Below, piece after piece: positions 11,804-24,298 of a DNA stretch of 64,000 nt (positions are counted from its first letter, which is position 1; every line of letters starts with the position of its first letter). Under the pieces are notes generated by a model. The model searched no databases, was not told the DNA's origin, and worked only from the letters and a program-made list of their open reading frames with translations. A program made the translations under genes and the position numbers. Origin of the DNA: Oegoconia quadripuncta. Lineage: Eukaryota; Arthropoda; Insecta; Lepidoptera; Autostichidae. The stretch covers positions 13,887,315 to 13,951,314 of the forward strand of contig OX438742.1 in the NCBI GenBank assembly GCA_949316235.1. Direction: 5' to 3'.

Positions 11804-14683
11804 TATGCATGAGTTGTAGGCACCTGTCATTTATTTTTCTCATAGACCGAAGTTAAAAGTAGATTGTATCGCTCGTCCGCAAAATAACGTTTGCCTCATC
11901 CTTTGCTCCGCTCTGCATTCAAAATATCACCCCCTCCGTAATTACTTTACCCGCTTTTAACAAACTAGTATTTTTAACCATTGTATAGAGGCGCAAACAT
12001 TTCTTCATATAAATCGTTATTTAAAATGTGAACGCGGTAGTAACCGCAATGAGGCTGGCGTAGTCGTATTTTTTTTAATAAGAAAAATGTAGAAACACTA
12101 GGACAAAGAATTTTTCATTGGAAAAAAGTGCTTTATTGTACTTCAATAAGATTTACTAAATTTAAGTTAGAGTTAAGTACAAAGGCGAACTTATTCTATA
12201 AAGAGATCTCATCCAATGTAAAAATCCACGACATTTCAACAAACTAAGATTTTACGGAGTTAGTAACCACAATATCTGCTACGTTGATGCCATTAGAGTA
12301 TCAATAACACTTACAGGAGCGCCCATTAAAACCGTATACTGCGACTGATTAATGACAACAACGAAAGAGATAAAAGAACCAGTAACAATAATTCATGTCA
12401 GTATGTTTGTACACGTCCGATATACAACAATGCACGGAGGCAAAGGGGTGATATTTAACTCAAAATCAATGCCAACTCCATTGTATGCACACCACGTCTG
12501 CCTCAGGAGGGAGATGTTTATGTCTTTTGCTTATACTAATAACACCACCCCAAAAGGGTGGTTCCTTTCGAACTGGGTATCTAAACTTTGTATGTTAATA
12601 TAAACACTCGTGTAGGCTTCATTGCGAACATTCCAAAATTCAATGTACTAAAAGCATTATTATTATATAACCAGCCCTTCTGAACCGGATTATTTGTTGA
12701 GGGCTCCTCGAGATGCTCTGGGAATGGGCTCTTTGAACTGTGCTCCTTAATAACGAGCGTTTAGTTATTATTACAAGATCAATTGAATTACGGACTGATT
12801 TTCTATTGACTGTTCGTGAAATGTAAGCAAATTTGTTTTCGTGTGAACTAAATCGTTGAAAATATATGCATGCAATGTCATATATTACGTGCTGAAGTTC
12901 TACAGATAGTTAATTCGTTAACTGAATTTAAAATACAGTTGTAAATATAATTATTTTTAATAAAGAATAAATACCGGTAGGTTTAACTACGTCTTGGCAA
13001 AAACATTAGTTATAATCATAGTCATTGGTTAATTTGCATAGCGAATGTAATAAAAGATTTAACCAATGTTTAATGGTATCGCGAGTGATGTGTATGAAAT
13101 TTTCCTTGTTACAACTTGAAGCGGAAATGGGGAGTTCGTTTACATCGAATAAGTACAAAATCTCTCTCGTCTCATGTAAATATAGAGCGGAACAAACTCT
13201 GAACGACGCCGAATTCGTAGTGAGCCTGGTAGAAGAGCATAGCAAGACTTTTAAGCAAGCGCCGGCGTTCACTTACACGTGTAGGAGCGAGGGTTGCGCG
13301 GGTGGGGAGTGCGTCGAGACGCTGGGCGGACACATGTAGCATGTACCCTCCTCCCCTCGTCTTGCTCTTATCATAGAGATGTTCTAGAGTTGACGGCATT
13401 TCATTTCTCACTACAGTTTGGTCAATTTAGAACTTCTATAGACCTTAAGGCATCTGTTTTATTTTTATTATTATTAGGCTTTTATTATTGAATCGATTAC
13501 ATGGTATTTATTAAACCGGTTGAACAGTTTATCTCTCGATCTCGAGTCGTATGCATTGAGCATTTATATAGGAGTTACAGGTTATCTAACAAGATTTTTT
13601 TCAAGTAGTTTGGCGAATCTGCCTTTTTTGGGCTCATTTCTAATATGGACAGGCAAGGTATTAAGAAGGTAAGGTACGCTTATTCTAAGCGTTCTATCAC
13701 ACTAACAGTTATCCAGTCGAGGGTTTTCAAATTTACTCACTACCATCCTGATCATAATCAATACCTATTTAATTCAATGTACCGTTAAGTATTTATTATA
13801 AGAAACAGCACTGAAACCATTCCTTTGTGAGTAATAATAATTTAAAAAATTTAAGTCGACGTGTTTTTTTTTAATCCTTTAAAAGGATTTGTTTGTAAAC
13901 GCTTTTTTGTAAAAAGTAAAATAAAAATAGAAAAACAAAACTTAAAACTTATTTTAGTTGACTCTGATAAAAACAGATTTACATTGTGACATTTTTACAA
14001 AGTAGTTTTTTCAATATGTATTTCAATATCACACAGGATTTACTCTTTAGTTATAAAATAATTGGGTACAATTAGATGGATGTCGTTTGCGTCGCCTGTC
14101 GGTCTATGAGGGTCAGATTATTGGCAGACACAAGCTTTCCCTCGCAATGAGATGGTGCGGGCGCGAATTAATGTCACCCCGCGGCTTTGAGGACCATTTT
14201 CTACCGGTTTCTTTAAAATGTTCATCAAGAAGCATATACGATAAACTCACTCCCACAACGATTGTTACTTTTCACGCTCTGCGTGATGTATCTCCAGGTT
14301 TTTATAATAAATGCATTTACCAATCCTTTTGAAATTCTGAAAAGGAAATAAATACGAAATCTCAAACGCATGAAATTGTAATCAAATTTGACGTTTAATA
14401 ATATCAATTACCAACATTTGTAGTTTCGCATTCGAATTCCAAAAATTGGTTGTCTGGATGTACGCCCGTTCCCATACTATTTTTTTTTTAATATATGCAT
14501 CACTCAGCTGCTGTGGGAGTGAGTTTGAGGCTGTGTGTCGCAATAATTTACATGTAGATACCTAGGTTTCTACTAGGTAATTCTAGATATATTTCTGACT
14601 TACGAGTAAAATATGCAAATGCAGAAACTAGAAAATAATTTATCTAGAGGTACGAGCCAGAGAGGGGATAATATAATTCATCA
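11804..14683. other. No confident gene
   Basis: Mostly AT-rich. Between about 13080 and 13350 composition rises and frames of 79-104 codons are open on both strands at once. None shows a recognisable domain, so I do not call a gene. Confidence 0.45.
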
Positions 14684-14881
14684 TCATGCAGCTACAGTAC
14701 AGGCCAGCCGCTGCTGAACATAGGTCTCCTCATAGATTTCGAGCAACCGATCGAAAGTGGCCCGCATCCAGCGAATTTCCGCGACGTTCTTTATGTCGTT
14801 TCGTCTAGGATGACCTACGCTGCGGTTGCTGCTGCGTGATCTCCACTCAAGAACTTTAAAGCTCCACCGGCCAACAGTCAT
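14684..14881 (-). pseudogene. RTE-like LINE C-terminal tail
   Basis: The 65-codon open frame reads KVLEWRSRSSNRSVGHPRRN, then VAEIRWMRATFDR and EETYVQQRLACT. This is the standard RTE tail (VLEWRPR..RSVGRP..W.DD..KVAG.RWM..A.DR...GEAYVQQWTS) with substitutions. 5'-truncated. Confidence 0.75.
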
Positions 14882-15895
14882 TCACGCTACCCACTACCAG
14901 TTCAACTTACCGGTGACTTTCGTTCTTGTACGGATTTCTTCATTACTCATATTTAATATATTAGTTTACCTCATTATACTTGTGAACGTAATAATATAAA
15001 CCAATATCCACAATTGACCATAAGCAATCGTGGTCAGAGGTATACAATTAAATACTGTATATAGGTATTCTGCGGTCGTGATCGACCGTTTCCGAAATCT
15101 GCTGTAAACAGGGCGAAACCGAAACCGTGTAATTCCCTGAAACCACATGGTCTACTGCTGAATGCTGATAAGCATTAACTGTGCATGGGGTTTTTATTGA
15201 AAACTAAAATTGATTTCGTTTAGTAACCGACGACTGATATGATATTATAATTTATCATAGTCAGTTACCATTATAGAGATAGGTAGATTTGAGAGGTGAA
15301 TGATCTCTCAGGCGTTTATGACGTCATGTGACTGGAGTTTTCACATTTAGTAGAAATTCTATTAGACTAATAATTATGTAAGATAAATTTATAAGTATTT
15401 GTAAGAAAAATTAATACGAGGGTTTCTGCGTATCGTACGTGGGTTACGTTATAGAGTCGGTCCCGATTGTTTTCAATTAAAAGTAATCGATAAGTCACAT
15501 GACTTAGGTTGTCACCCACATAGGCGACCTAAGAGCGCGCTTGACAAGTGTCAGGTGGCGATAGTTTCACCAGTACGCTCTGGGTCACGTGGTGCTTTTT
15601 ATAGATAGATAGATAAATCGTTTATTTGTATCTCCAGTCACACACATATCGTAAGTTCCAAAGCAATTGAATAAACATATTTTATAACAATTCATAATAG
15701 TAACATCACGGTTCCACTCATTCCCGTTCCAAATAGAGGACGTATGGCTGTTGAAGATGGAATCGGATTGCACCCTATATTTTTCTACAGCAACTCCGAT
15801 TATTTAAAAATAATGAAAATTATCGCACTTAGCTTATATACGCCAATCCCGTTTAACCAATAAAGAGCTAAACAATTCACTTTATATTATGGAGT

Positions 15896-15991
15896 CATCA
15901 TCATCTGCCCGTAAGCACCCTACTGCAGGGATATAGGCCTTACCTCGTATATGAGGGAGTATGGGCCATAGTCCACCACGCCGGCACGAGT
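15896..15991 (-). mobile_element. SINE family C, 3' fragment
   Basis: Only the last 95 bp is present: TCATCATC, CCCTACTGCAGGGATATAGG, GAGGGAGTATGGGCCATAGT, CCACGCCGGC. The head and middle are absent. Confidence 0.8.
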
Positions 15992-16039
15992 ATTACGTTG
16001 TAAATCATTACCTACATTGTCCCAAAGAGATGGTCAGAG

Positions 16040-16240
16040 ATGTCCCAAACATAAATGTTTGGGTTTAATAAACATTTTTAAAAGTTTAATGTTTGAAACA
16101 ACATCTAAGGTTCACCTTTTTGATCGTGACAGAAGAGTAGAGAGTACATGTTTTGGGTGAAATGTCCCATAGTCACCTATTACGATACCCACGGAAAGTG
16201 ATGGGTGGTTCTATTCCTATTACGTGCCGATATCATTGGG
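16040..16240. repeat. Old dispersed repeat, copy 2
   Basis: TTTGAAACAACATCTAAGGT, TCACCTTTTTGATCGTGACA and TTCCTATTACGTGCCGATAT. It aligns to 11026-11200 in order, with heavy divergence. Confidence 0.4.
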
Positions 16241-18645
16241 CACAAAATCTACTGAAACTATGTTTCGAAAACTCAATTCCTTGAAATTTTCTCGGCGGGC
16301 AAAACTGTAACGTTGCGTTTGAAATATTAGGTCTTTACCTATGAAATTGGCGTTTTGTATGAAGAATTTCATTAAGACTGTTTTCTCCATACAAACATTT
16401 TTGATTTTTTATTGGGAACGGCAAATCCAAATTTAGCTAAACTTTGTGTGTATTATCGGATAACACTAAGTTAAGTATAGGCAGCGTTAATTTTTAAAAG
16501 TAACCGCTTTATACGCGATTTTATTTTCAGCGAATCTAAGAAATGATTATGGGAAGCACATGAAAAGAGCTCTGTTAAATTTTTTTTTATTATGTGATTT
16601 AGCCTAGAAATAAAAAATATTTCATGTGAAACCTCGAAATAATATTACATTTTCCAAATAAAAAAGAAATTTGGATATAGCTTTCAAAATCGCAGGAATT
16701 GGTGCATTTGATTAACTAAGAAAAAAACTCAAATTTCATAGACCCAATACAAATGAAAGTCAGACATTACCTACCTGAGAACCTACTTTATGTGGCACTA
16801 CGAAAGTTCGAGTAATAATTAAACTAAATAATATATGGTCTTGCTATGTGTTTTGCGTTTTCGGAATTCGGAATAAAAAAGATATAGGTCCCTATCTCCG
16901 TTATTACGTGCGCGAGAAGCAGAATGAACGCAGTAGACCTATACAAACATATTTGTAGATAGCCTTAGCTCTATACAAAGTGAACGTTTAGTGTATTATT
17001 GATAAAATAGATCAAGATCAAGTTTTTAGTCGTTCGCTTTTGAATGATATGAAAATTACAGATTTTGTTCGCAGTTTTGAAAAGTCACATCTTGCTTATT
17101 CCCTATCAGTGGGTTCAATCGTTTCCGAATTCAAATAATCGTAAGTTTAACAGTGGGATATTGGTTCTCCGTTATTGGTTACTATATATGTTAAGTTACG
17201 TTCCGTTTCATCTTTAAAACTGGCCAATAACGTATAAGCTTTAAATTTTTTTAAAAATACGGAAAAACGAAACCAACAAGTCGCACGTGAAATTATTGAT
17301 TGAATTTGGGGAAAATTCTAATACGAGTATCACACCCAAAGCAAGTGAGGTCTAATCGACCCACATATATTTTTAGAGAAACTGAAATGGCGGCGGTTGA
17401 CAGTGTCGCGTCTGTTACCACCCGTTGCGGCGCCCACTCAAATTTGTATGCACATTATACATGAGGCGAGGTGTCGACCGATCATCTTTATATTGCTGCC
17501 ACTCTAGAGCGGCACTTCTGTAAACACTGCTAAGCCATAGACCTGATTTGCTACGTTTTGCAAATAGGTGATGTTTTGGTCACATTCGTAGAACTTGTTT
17601 TTTAAGTTTGACAGTATTTTGTTCGTATTCCAAAGACACCATAGGAGTCTCAAGGTATTTTTGTTAGTTAGACGATCAGTATAAAACACCAATAGTAAAT
17701 AAGTTAAACACTAAATACCACAAAATACGAAAATATTGTGATCAGATACAAACAAGATTTTTTCTAAAATTATCTATTTTTTACTAATTCAAATGCCTGT
17801 AACAGATCAGTGGGGGTGTGTTTATATATTATTATTATTAAGTTTATAAATATTAAAGTAATAGGTATATACCTAGGTAAGTAACGCAGTCCTAAATACC
17901 GTATTTCTCTGTTACAGGTATAGTTATATAGTATATTGTATAGTAAGTATCTATCTGCGAAAATGTGCGAGAAAAACAACTGTGTTATGCAGACAGACGG
18001 GGCATAGTAAAGCTAAAAGGGTTCTTTATATTTTTGATTGAATTTGTTTTTTGAGTATATCTTTCATGTCATACCTATAATTTTTTAATATTGGCCATCT
18101 TTTGAAATTAGAGCGGTCATATTTTTTTTTATATTATGTTTTTTTTTATAGTATTATGGTTTATGATGCTCTCAGATAAATTAATGATAATTTGTCAATA
18201 TCGGTTTGATAAGTGAGGCATCAGTGGGACATCTTTACATATAATATTAAGTATACATTTAAAACCATAACTCTTCTTTTACTTTGCCATAAATCGGATC
18301 GGATAATTCAAGTGTGGTTATTAATCTACGAGCAGATGAGGAGAGCCAATTCATTAATATGTATATTAGTCCCGCAACTAAGTGAAAATGATCTTCCCGG
18401 AAACTGACAATCTTAGAAATCTTCATTCCTTATCAGAACTTTAAATTTAAAATGAATATAATTTTTTATATTCCTTTTGGAACTTCATTCACTTTTCGCA
18501 CCGTTATTATTAGGTACAGAAGTACATATATGCCATCTCAGCACAAACGTAATAACTTTGTATTTATAATGGTATACCTAAATACTTTTATTCTAGCAGT
18601 GTAGTCAAATGTAGTTTTCATGGAACTCCGTTGAAACATTATAGT
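16241..18645. other. No gene seen
   Basis: Long unassigned AT-rich stretch with homopolymer T runs. No open frame longer than about 70 codons, and no repeat I can classify. Confidence 0.5.
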
Positions 18646-18836
18646 GTTTTTTTTTAATTATTTTTTATGCACAACGAGTTAGTTGACCTCAATCACACTT
18701 GATGTTAAGTGAAGATGAGGTCGAAGGTGCAAACGTACTGACCCGGAAACCCCAACTAATTTGGGGGAACTGGCTATCTTATCTCTGACAACTGGAACAT
18801 AACAGTTGCTATTAACATTGCTGCTTGGCGGCAGAA
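18646..18836 (-). mobile_element. SINE family A, 5'-truncated
   Basis: The tail end is intact (TTTTTTATGCACAACGAGTT, CCTCAATCACACTTGATGTT) and the copy stops at GCTTGGCGGCAG. The rest of the body and the head are absent, as in incomplete reverse transcription. Confidence 0.85.
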
Positions 18837-19132
18837 AAAAGTGTTTAGGCAATAGGTAAACACTAAAATATTTCTCAAGCTAGTACTTGTAAAACTACAT
18901 TTGACTACACTGCAAGAATCAAAAATATGTTCCATTTAAATTTAAAATAAATTAAAATAAAATAAAGTATTGTATAAAGGTTCATAAGAGACTGACTACG
19001 CACTTATCAATTTAATTGCTTATAGGTTTAAAAGTATGTTATTTGAACTCGAATCTCCCGGATAATTAATTATGTTTGTGTTCTATATTTTATCTCATTG
19101 TTAAAAATATTTACATAAATTATAAACCTACC

Positions 19133-19305
19133 TAAGTTATGGATGTTTTCATTAATAATATGTGGTACCAATAAATTTGAAATATATATGTATTATGTGT
19201 AACAATCAACCATCTAGTATCCAAATTACAAGCCTAGTTAATTAGTGTGGAAGTAAATGTTGGCGTGTGTATGTTCAAGGCTATGCAGATACAAAAAAAT
19301 ATATT
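19133..19305 (+). mobile_element. SINE family B, 5'-truncated
   Basis: Only the body and tail: AAGTTATGGATGTTTTCATT, ATCTAGTATCCAAATTACAA, CCTAGTTAATTAGTGTGGAA, then an A-rich end. Confidence 0.7.
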
Positions 19306-20460
19306 AAAAAAGCCTTTCTCTTCATAAACTCTCTTCGATATAGTTCTCAATTACGTTGGCCGCATATAAAGTCCAGTGATACTATTCTCGGCTATCGTCA
19401 CTCAATGTCATGAACTAATTCCGAAGTTTGGATTGATGCAGCGCAAGATCGATGTAGACTGAACTTCGATTCGATTTCTGTGATCAAAGCTGACCTAAAC
19501 TCTAATACAGAATTACGGTCCACTACTACATCAATGGAACATAGTTGGTATCAAGACCAAACGAAGTCAAATTGCAAGTTAAAAAAATATTAAGGATATG
19601 TAAATAAATAAACATAAATGTATCTATGTATATTTTGTATGTACCAGAAATAAATAGAAAATCTGCTTCTGGTGTTGAAAACTTGCTGTCTAATCACATT
19701 TTTTAAATTAATTTCTAATAAATGAACATATCCCATAATTACCAAAGCACCATGGAATAACAATAGAAATATTACTTATGATTTTTCTGGTGATCCCTGT
19801 ATGTTTTCGGTAATTGGTGGATAACCAACCTGATATCAATGTCAAGTAAAAGTCTTAAGTTTTCGAAAAAATATTACATTTTTGATTTGTGCGTAAATCA
19901 ACACCCATTTCAGAGTTTCTTCTATTGTAAAAGTTGTTCGTATTAATGGGTAACACTTACCCGGTAAAGTATCCACACGAACTAAAATTCCATCCAACAT
20001 GTTACTTAATTTGATAGAGATATAGAAACTTTAATTATATTTTTAATATTGACAACCTGTGGAAACCTAAATTCAAGGTACGTATTTCCTTTGAACTTAT
20101 GTCATCATCTTACAAATTGCTCCGGTTCTGTTCTACACCCTGCGTAACAATATTTAGTAGGGATACCTAAGCCCTCTCGCAGCGTTTAGCATTACCAATT
20201 CGCGGCTCATTGAATCCAAATTGGGCTCGGCTTTGTGAAATCCCTTTTCTCCCTTTTTCATTTTTACGAGTGTTGCCTTGATGTCTGGCTACTAATGAAC
20301 TTCGTTTACCCGCCCCTTTTCATTAAGTTATGCCTCAGACTTTCATCCGAATTAAATAAAATATACTGATTTACTAATAGAATGGAGAAATTTTGTGAAC
20401 AAAATACCTAAAGCTAGCACGCCACAACAACACGCAATTACAATAATGTTCATCATCATC

Positions 20461-20683
20461 AGAGCATTTTAAATGTCCGCCTGGCTAGCTACCACCATCT
20501 TATCTAAATCTGCCGCCAAGCAGCAATGTAATAGCATTGTTGTGTTCCGGTTGTCAGAGATAGCCAGTCCCCCAAATGTGTTGGGGTTTCCGGGTCAGTA
20601 CGCTTCCACCTTCGACCTCATCTTCACTTAACACCAGGTGTGATTGAGGTCAAGAACGAACCCGTAGTGCATAAAAAAAAAAA
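20461..20683 (+). mobile_element. SINE family A, 5'-truncated
   Basis: Begins inside the body (AGCATTTTAAATGTCCGCCT) and runs to the A-tail at 20683, lacking the tRNA-like head. The downstream frame (about 20690-20895, rich in Ser/Leu/Arg) is open but I cannot identify it. Confidence 0.85.
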
Positions 20684-20998
20684 GATCCCACTCCAGTCTA
20701 CTGTGGGCTTAACTATATCTAACAGTACACTGCATAGCCTGCGACTTGACGCATCCAGTCGCTTCCAGCGGCTTTTCGCTCGGCTTTTCCATCTTGGTGG
20801 GAGGACTCACATCACGCTTTACCTAGCGGTTTCCGCTTGCTCCAACAACTATCGATTCAGCGACAGATATGGCCTGCTCATTTCCACTTCAGCATAACCT
20901 TAACCTTCACAATTATATCAAAGAAACCAAACGAAGTGGAAAAAGAGTTCTTCACGTCACAGCAAACGTAGTAGGTATGCCCAACTCATTTGGTTGGT

Positions 20999-21028
20999 TT
21001 TTACCCTGGTCTGATCACCAGGGTAAAA
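20999..21028. repeat. 12-bp inverted repeat
   Basis: TTTTACCCTGGT and ACCAGGGTAAAA separated by CTGATC. Nothing else around it suggests a transposon end; it may be a chance palindrome or a relic. Confidence 0.6.
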
Positions 21029-21255
21029 AATTCAACTGAACATTGCCCTAATCAATAAGCGAGTTGTCAAGCAATTTTTTTGGGAGCGGGGAAAAAAATC
21101 CCTAGGACATATACTTTTTTAATTTTCAAGACTATTCGTTTCGTTGTTAGATATCTCTCTAGAGATAAGCTCACATTTGTACCTACATTATTTCTTACTA
21201 TTTTGTACCTGTATCTTTTTACTAATTTCTGTGCGATAAAGAATAAGTAAAAATA

Positions 21256-21338
21256 AACATGTGGCTCGCTGGGAGTCAAACCCACGAGCTCTGTTCAAAA
21301 ACCTTGTGCTGTTTCCATTGAGCTATGGAGGCGGTTAC
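21256..21338 (-). mobile_element. tRNA-like SINE head, isolated
   Basis: Minus strand: ACCGCCTCCATAGCTCAATG followed by B-box-like GGGTTTGACTCCCAGCGAGC. It is similar to the family A head, but the body that should follow is not recognisable, so it is a truncated or different tRNA-derived repeat. Confidence 0.6.
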
Positions 21339-22040
21339 ATATCCGGCATTATTACCTATATTAAAGCGCACTTTTATTACAAAATTATTAAGATCTTACC
21401 CATTACAGGAAATACTAAAAGCATAGTAGACAAAAATTAAGCAATACCATAAAGCGTGGATATGATTGTCGGGACACAGCGCATGACGAATGGCTGAATG
21501 ATGTGGACGACACATTCACATTGCAAAGGGGAACTTTTAATATTTTGTAGTCTGTTCCTAATTGCCTCGACAACGCACTTTAACTCATTTTACAAACACA
21601 ACCACGGAGAATTTTCGTTTTTAATTTTGACTCAGAAGGGGTCATCTGCAGTTAGTAAGGGTGGTGACAAAAATTAATGCAGCGTCACATTTTATGTTAG
21701 GATGGAAAAAATACAACTCCTACAAGGTTCTACAATTTCTAATCAAGCTCGTAAGGGAACGTTTAATTATTCTAAAATCCTTGTTGGAGTCCTTCGACTG
21801 ACATAAACTTACCAAAAACACGTGTTTATTATATGGATCTATGTTAAATAAGAATAAGCCGAATATTATATTCCTGTAACTGTCGTAAAAGTTGACTAAA
21901 GGCCCATCCTTACCGGTAACATTAGCATTAATGAATGACTTGGCAACTAAGCACTCGTCAACGAACATTCGTGATTTGACAGTTGGGGACATAGAACCAA
22001 GCATTACAAAGTCCAAAGTCATACTTACACTTATTTATTA

Positions 22041-22307
22041 CTAGCTTTTCGCCCGCGGCTTCGCATGCGTGAATAACTTTATCGCGAAAATTTGTTTATC
22101 TCGCGGTAACTACTCACTTTATCCGGATAAACAATATCCTATGTTAAGACATATATTTGTATATAGGTAGAATATACCCTGGATTAAGATCCAGGGTATA
22201 TTCTACCTATATACAAATTACATCCAATTCCGTTCATCTGTTTCGCCGTGATTGAGCAACAAACAAACAAATAAACATCTAAACTTTCGCATTTATAATA
22301 TTAGTTA
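22041..22307 (-). mobile_element. Helitron-like element with an internal palindrome
   Basis: Minus-strand copy: AACTAATATTATAAATGCG at one end and GCGGGCGAAAAGCTAG at the other. It carries the family's GATAAAGTGAGTAGTT and CGGATAAA pieces. Its centre differs from all other copies because a segment is followed by its own reverse complement (22155-22218), listed separately. Confidence 0.8.
22155..22218. repeat. 30-bp perfect palindrome, 4-nt loop
   Basis: Arms 22155-22184 and 22189-22218 are exact reverse complements around TAAG. The arm is the family's internal segment ATAGGTAGAATATACCCTGG, present once in other copies, so it is a snap-back inverted duplication inside the element. Confidence 0.95.
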
Positions 22308-23261
22308 CATTTCCACAGGCATTTTCCGAGCACTTGGAAATAAATATCCATTACAATAAAAATATAATAATTTTATAGAATAGTACCTGATGGTGAACGG
22401 TATCATAGCAATTATTAATAAATATCTTCTTACACGAAATACGTTATGATTATAAAATAGAGTAATTTACCTGCTAAAGAGTCATTATCAGTCTTCGTTA
22501 AATAACTGTTGTAAAGGAGCATTTTTAGTTACATGAAAATGAAAATGAAAAGTTTTTTAGTAGGTAAAAACTATAGACTAAGATTGGAATCGCCTATTAT
22601 GTATAATAATATGATATACGAACACAAGTACGCTCATCTATGTCATCTTAATATATATCTGTTCAATGCAAAATAAAAGGAGAAATTGAAAAGAATAAGA
22701 AATATTTGCTGTAATTGGGACTGTCAATTCACTATAAAGACATTTAGAAAACCCCACCCGAATGTTTCTCGAAACGAAAACGTCATTCAGATGAACAAAC
22801 AAATTGTGTAAAAAGGTAAGTATCTTAGTAATGGATAAACCGACTAAGAACTATCTCGCATATAGCTTTTGAAAATAACGTTTCAAATCGATTCAACCGT
22901 TTACACTCTATAAAGCCACAGACATACATATATACATATAGGTACACAAACACACACCTCTTGCCGTCGAAGTTTAATTATATACATGTCGTTGGTAGAC
23001 ATATTTTTAGTGAGTATTCCATGCTGTCATTATTTTATGAAACTGTCCAACGTACTGCAAACAGGATAGTTTTCTTTTAATCTAAACTTTTTTTACAAGG
23101 TTCATCAAGTTTTCCCGAATTTTCAAAAAAAATTTACACTTACTCTAACCATCATTTCATTTTTAAAAGTGAGAAAACTGCTGCCACAGATTTTACAACA
23201 CTTGAGAGGGGAACCGAACGAATCGAATTTTATTATAGCAACAAATAGGGACGTCCTACGC

Positions 23262-23405
23262 TCAACGTCCACTCACAAGGTGGACGAACGACCTGATGAA
23301 ATTTGCTGGAAGTCGCTGGATGCAGGCAGCTTCCAACCGGTCGCTCTGGAAATCTATGGGGGCGGTCTATGTTCAGTAGTGAACGTCCTATGGCTGATAT
23401 GATGA
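23262..23405 (+). pseudogene. RTE-like LINE 3' end
   Basis: STHKVDERPDEICWKSLDAG, then LEIYGGGLCSVVNVLWLI, ends at ATGATGATG-like bases. It is the same C-terminal region as 14684-14881, more decayed, followed by the usual TGATGA terminus. Confidence 0.55.
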
Positions 23406-23696
23406 TGAACAGATAGGGTCCATGAAAAGGATGAAATCTGTCTAATAAATATGGGGTTCCAAGGGGTTTTTTTACATGTGCGTAGGGGAAGTCCTCATGG
23501 ATATTACCAGGCATATACCCCAACCCCCATGCATGCTTCCACTGTAAATGGTGCCAGAGTTCTATAAAAATTTGCACATTTCTAGAATCGTATATGAAGG
23601 TTTTTTAATTGCCTCGCTGTAAGTTTTCCTGAGATCTGCGTAGACAGAGCGTACTTAAACATGTCCATGGCTGCACTTGTCCACAACACACCATAG

Positions 23697-24022
23697 ATGT
23701 TAAGTGAAGATGACACCGAAGGGGGAAGTGCGATCACCAGTAACCCTTCACTTATTTGGGGGACTGGGTATCTTATCTCTAACAGCCGGAACACAACAAT
23801 GCTATAGATATTGCTGCTCGACGGCAGACTTAGACAATTCTAAAATCCTCTACCGACAACCAAAATAAATACCTACTAACTAGTGGAGTCATATAAGGAG
23901 ATGCTTGATATTGCTGCTGCAGACTTAGAGGCGCTAGCCATGCGAACATTTAAAATCCTCTACCGACACCCAAACACAGTACCTGCTAACTGGTGGAGCC
24001 ATTTGTGGAGATGCTGAAAAAA
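23697..24022 (-). mobile_element. SINE family A, decayed, with internal duplication
   Basis: It reads TGTTAAGTGAAGATGA, then the GGGGGACTGG-TATCTTATCT block and GGAACACAACAATGCTAT. The stretch from GATATTGCTGCT to GGAGATGCT then occurs twice (about 23808-23905 and 23908-24012) with some divergence. The head is missing or unrecognisable. Confidence 0.65.
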
Positions 24023-24225
24023 CTTCACGTCTACCTAAACCAACTTTATTAAACTCGTTGTATGGTGAAACACAAGCAAGGTGTTGACAAACAGAGTATC
24101 GGAACTACGATCTTCTGAACCATAGTTCTTCGCATGTTTGTATTTCGATGTTCAGTTAGGTGCGGACTCAAAATAATCCTAGCGTCCCCACTGGTGAAGC
24201 CGTCAGTGACTTTGGAAATATTTCA

Positions 24226-24298
24226 AACATGAACTCCGCTAGGAATAGAAGCCGCGCTCTCCGTTTTGTTGTTTACATTCAACCACAAAGTCGGCCCA
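24226..24298 (-). mobile_element. Decayed SINE A head
   Basis: Minus strand: GACTTTGTGGTTGAATGTAA, then CGGAGAGCGCGGCTTCTATT, which aligns to the family A tRNA-like head with mutations in both A- and B-box. It may belong to the decayed copy at 23697-24022. Confidence 0.45.

Noticed and set aside
13006..13411. Open frames of 79-104 codons on both strands
   Set aside because: They overlap each other on opposite strands, show no domain or splice context, and can be explained by a local rise in GC content.
20690..20895. 85-codon frame after a SINE A-tail
   Set aside because: Begins inside the SINE tail, and the Ser/Leu/Arg-rich content has no recognisable motif. Could be retroelement debris, not supported as a gene.
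23233..23577. 114-codon minus frame
   Set aside because: Overlaps a plus-strand RTE 3' end and its translation has no domain; a chance antisense frame.
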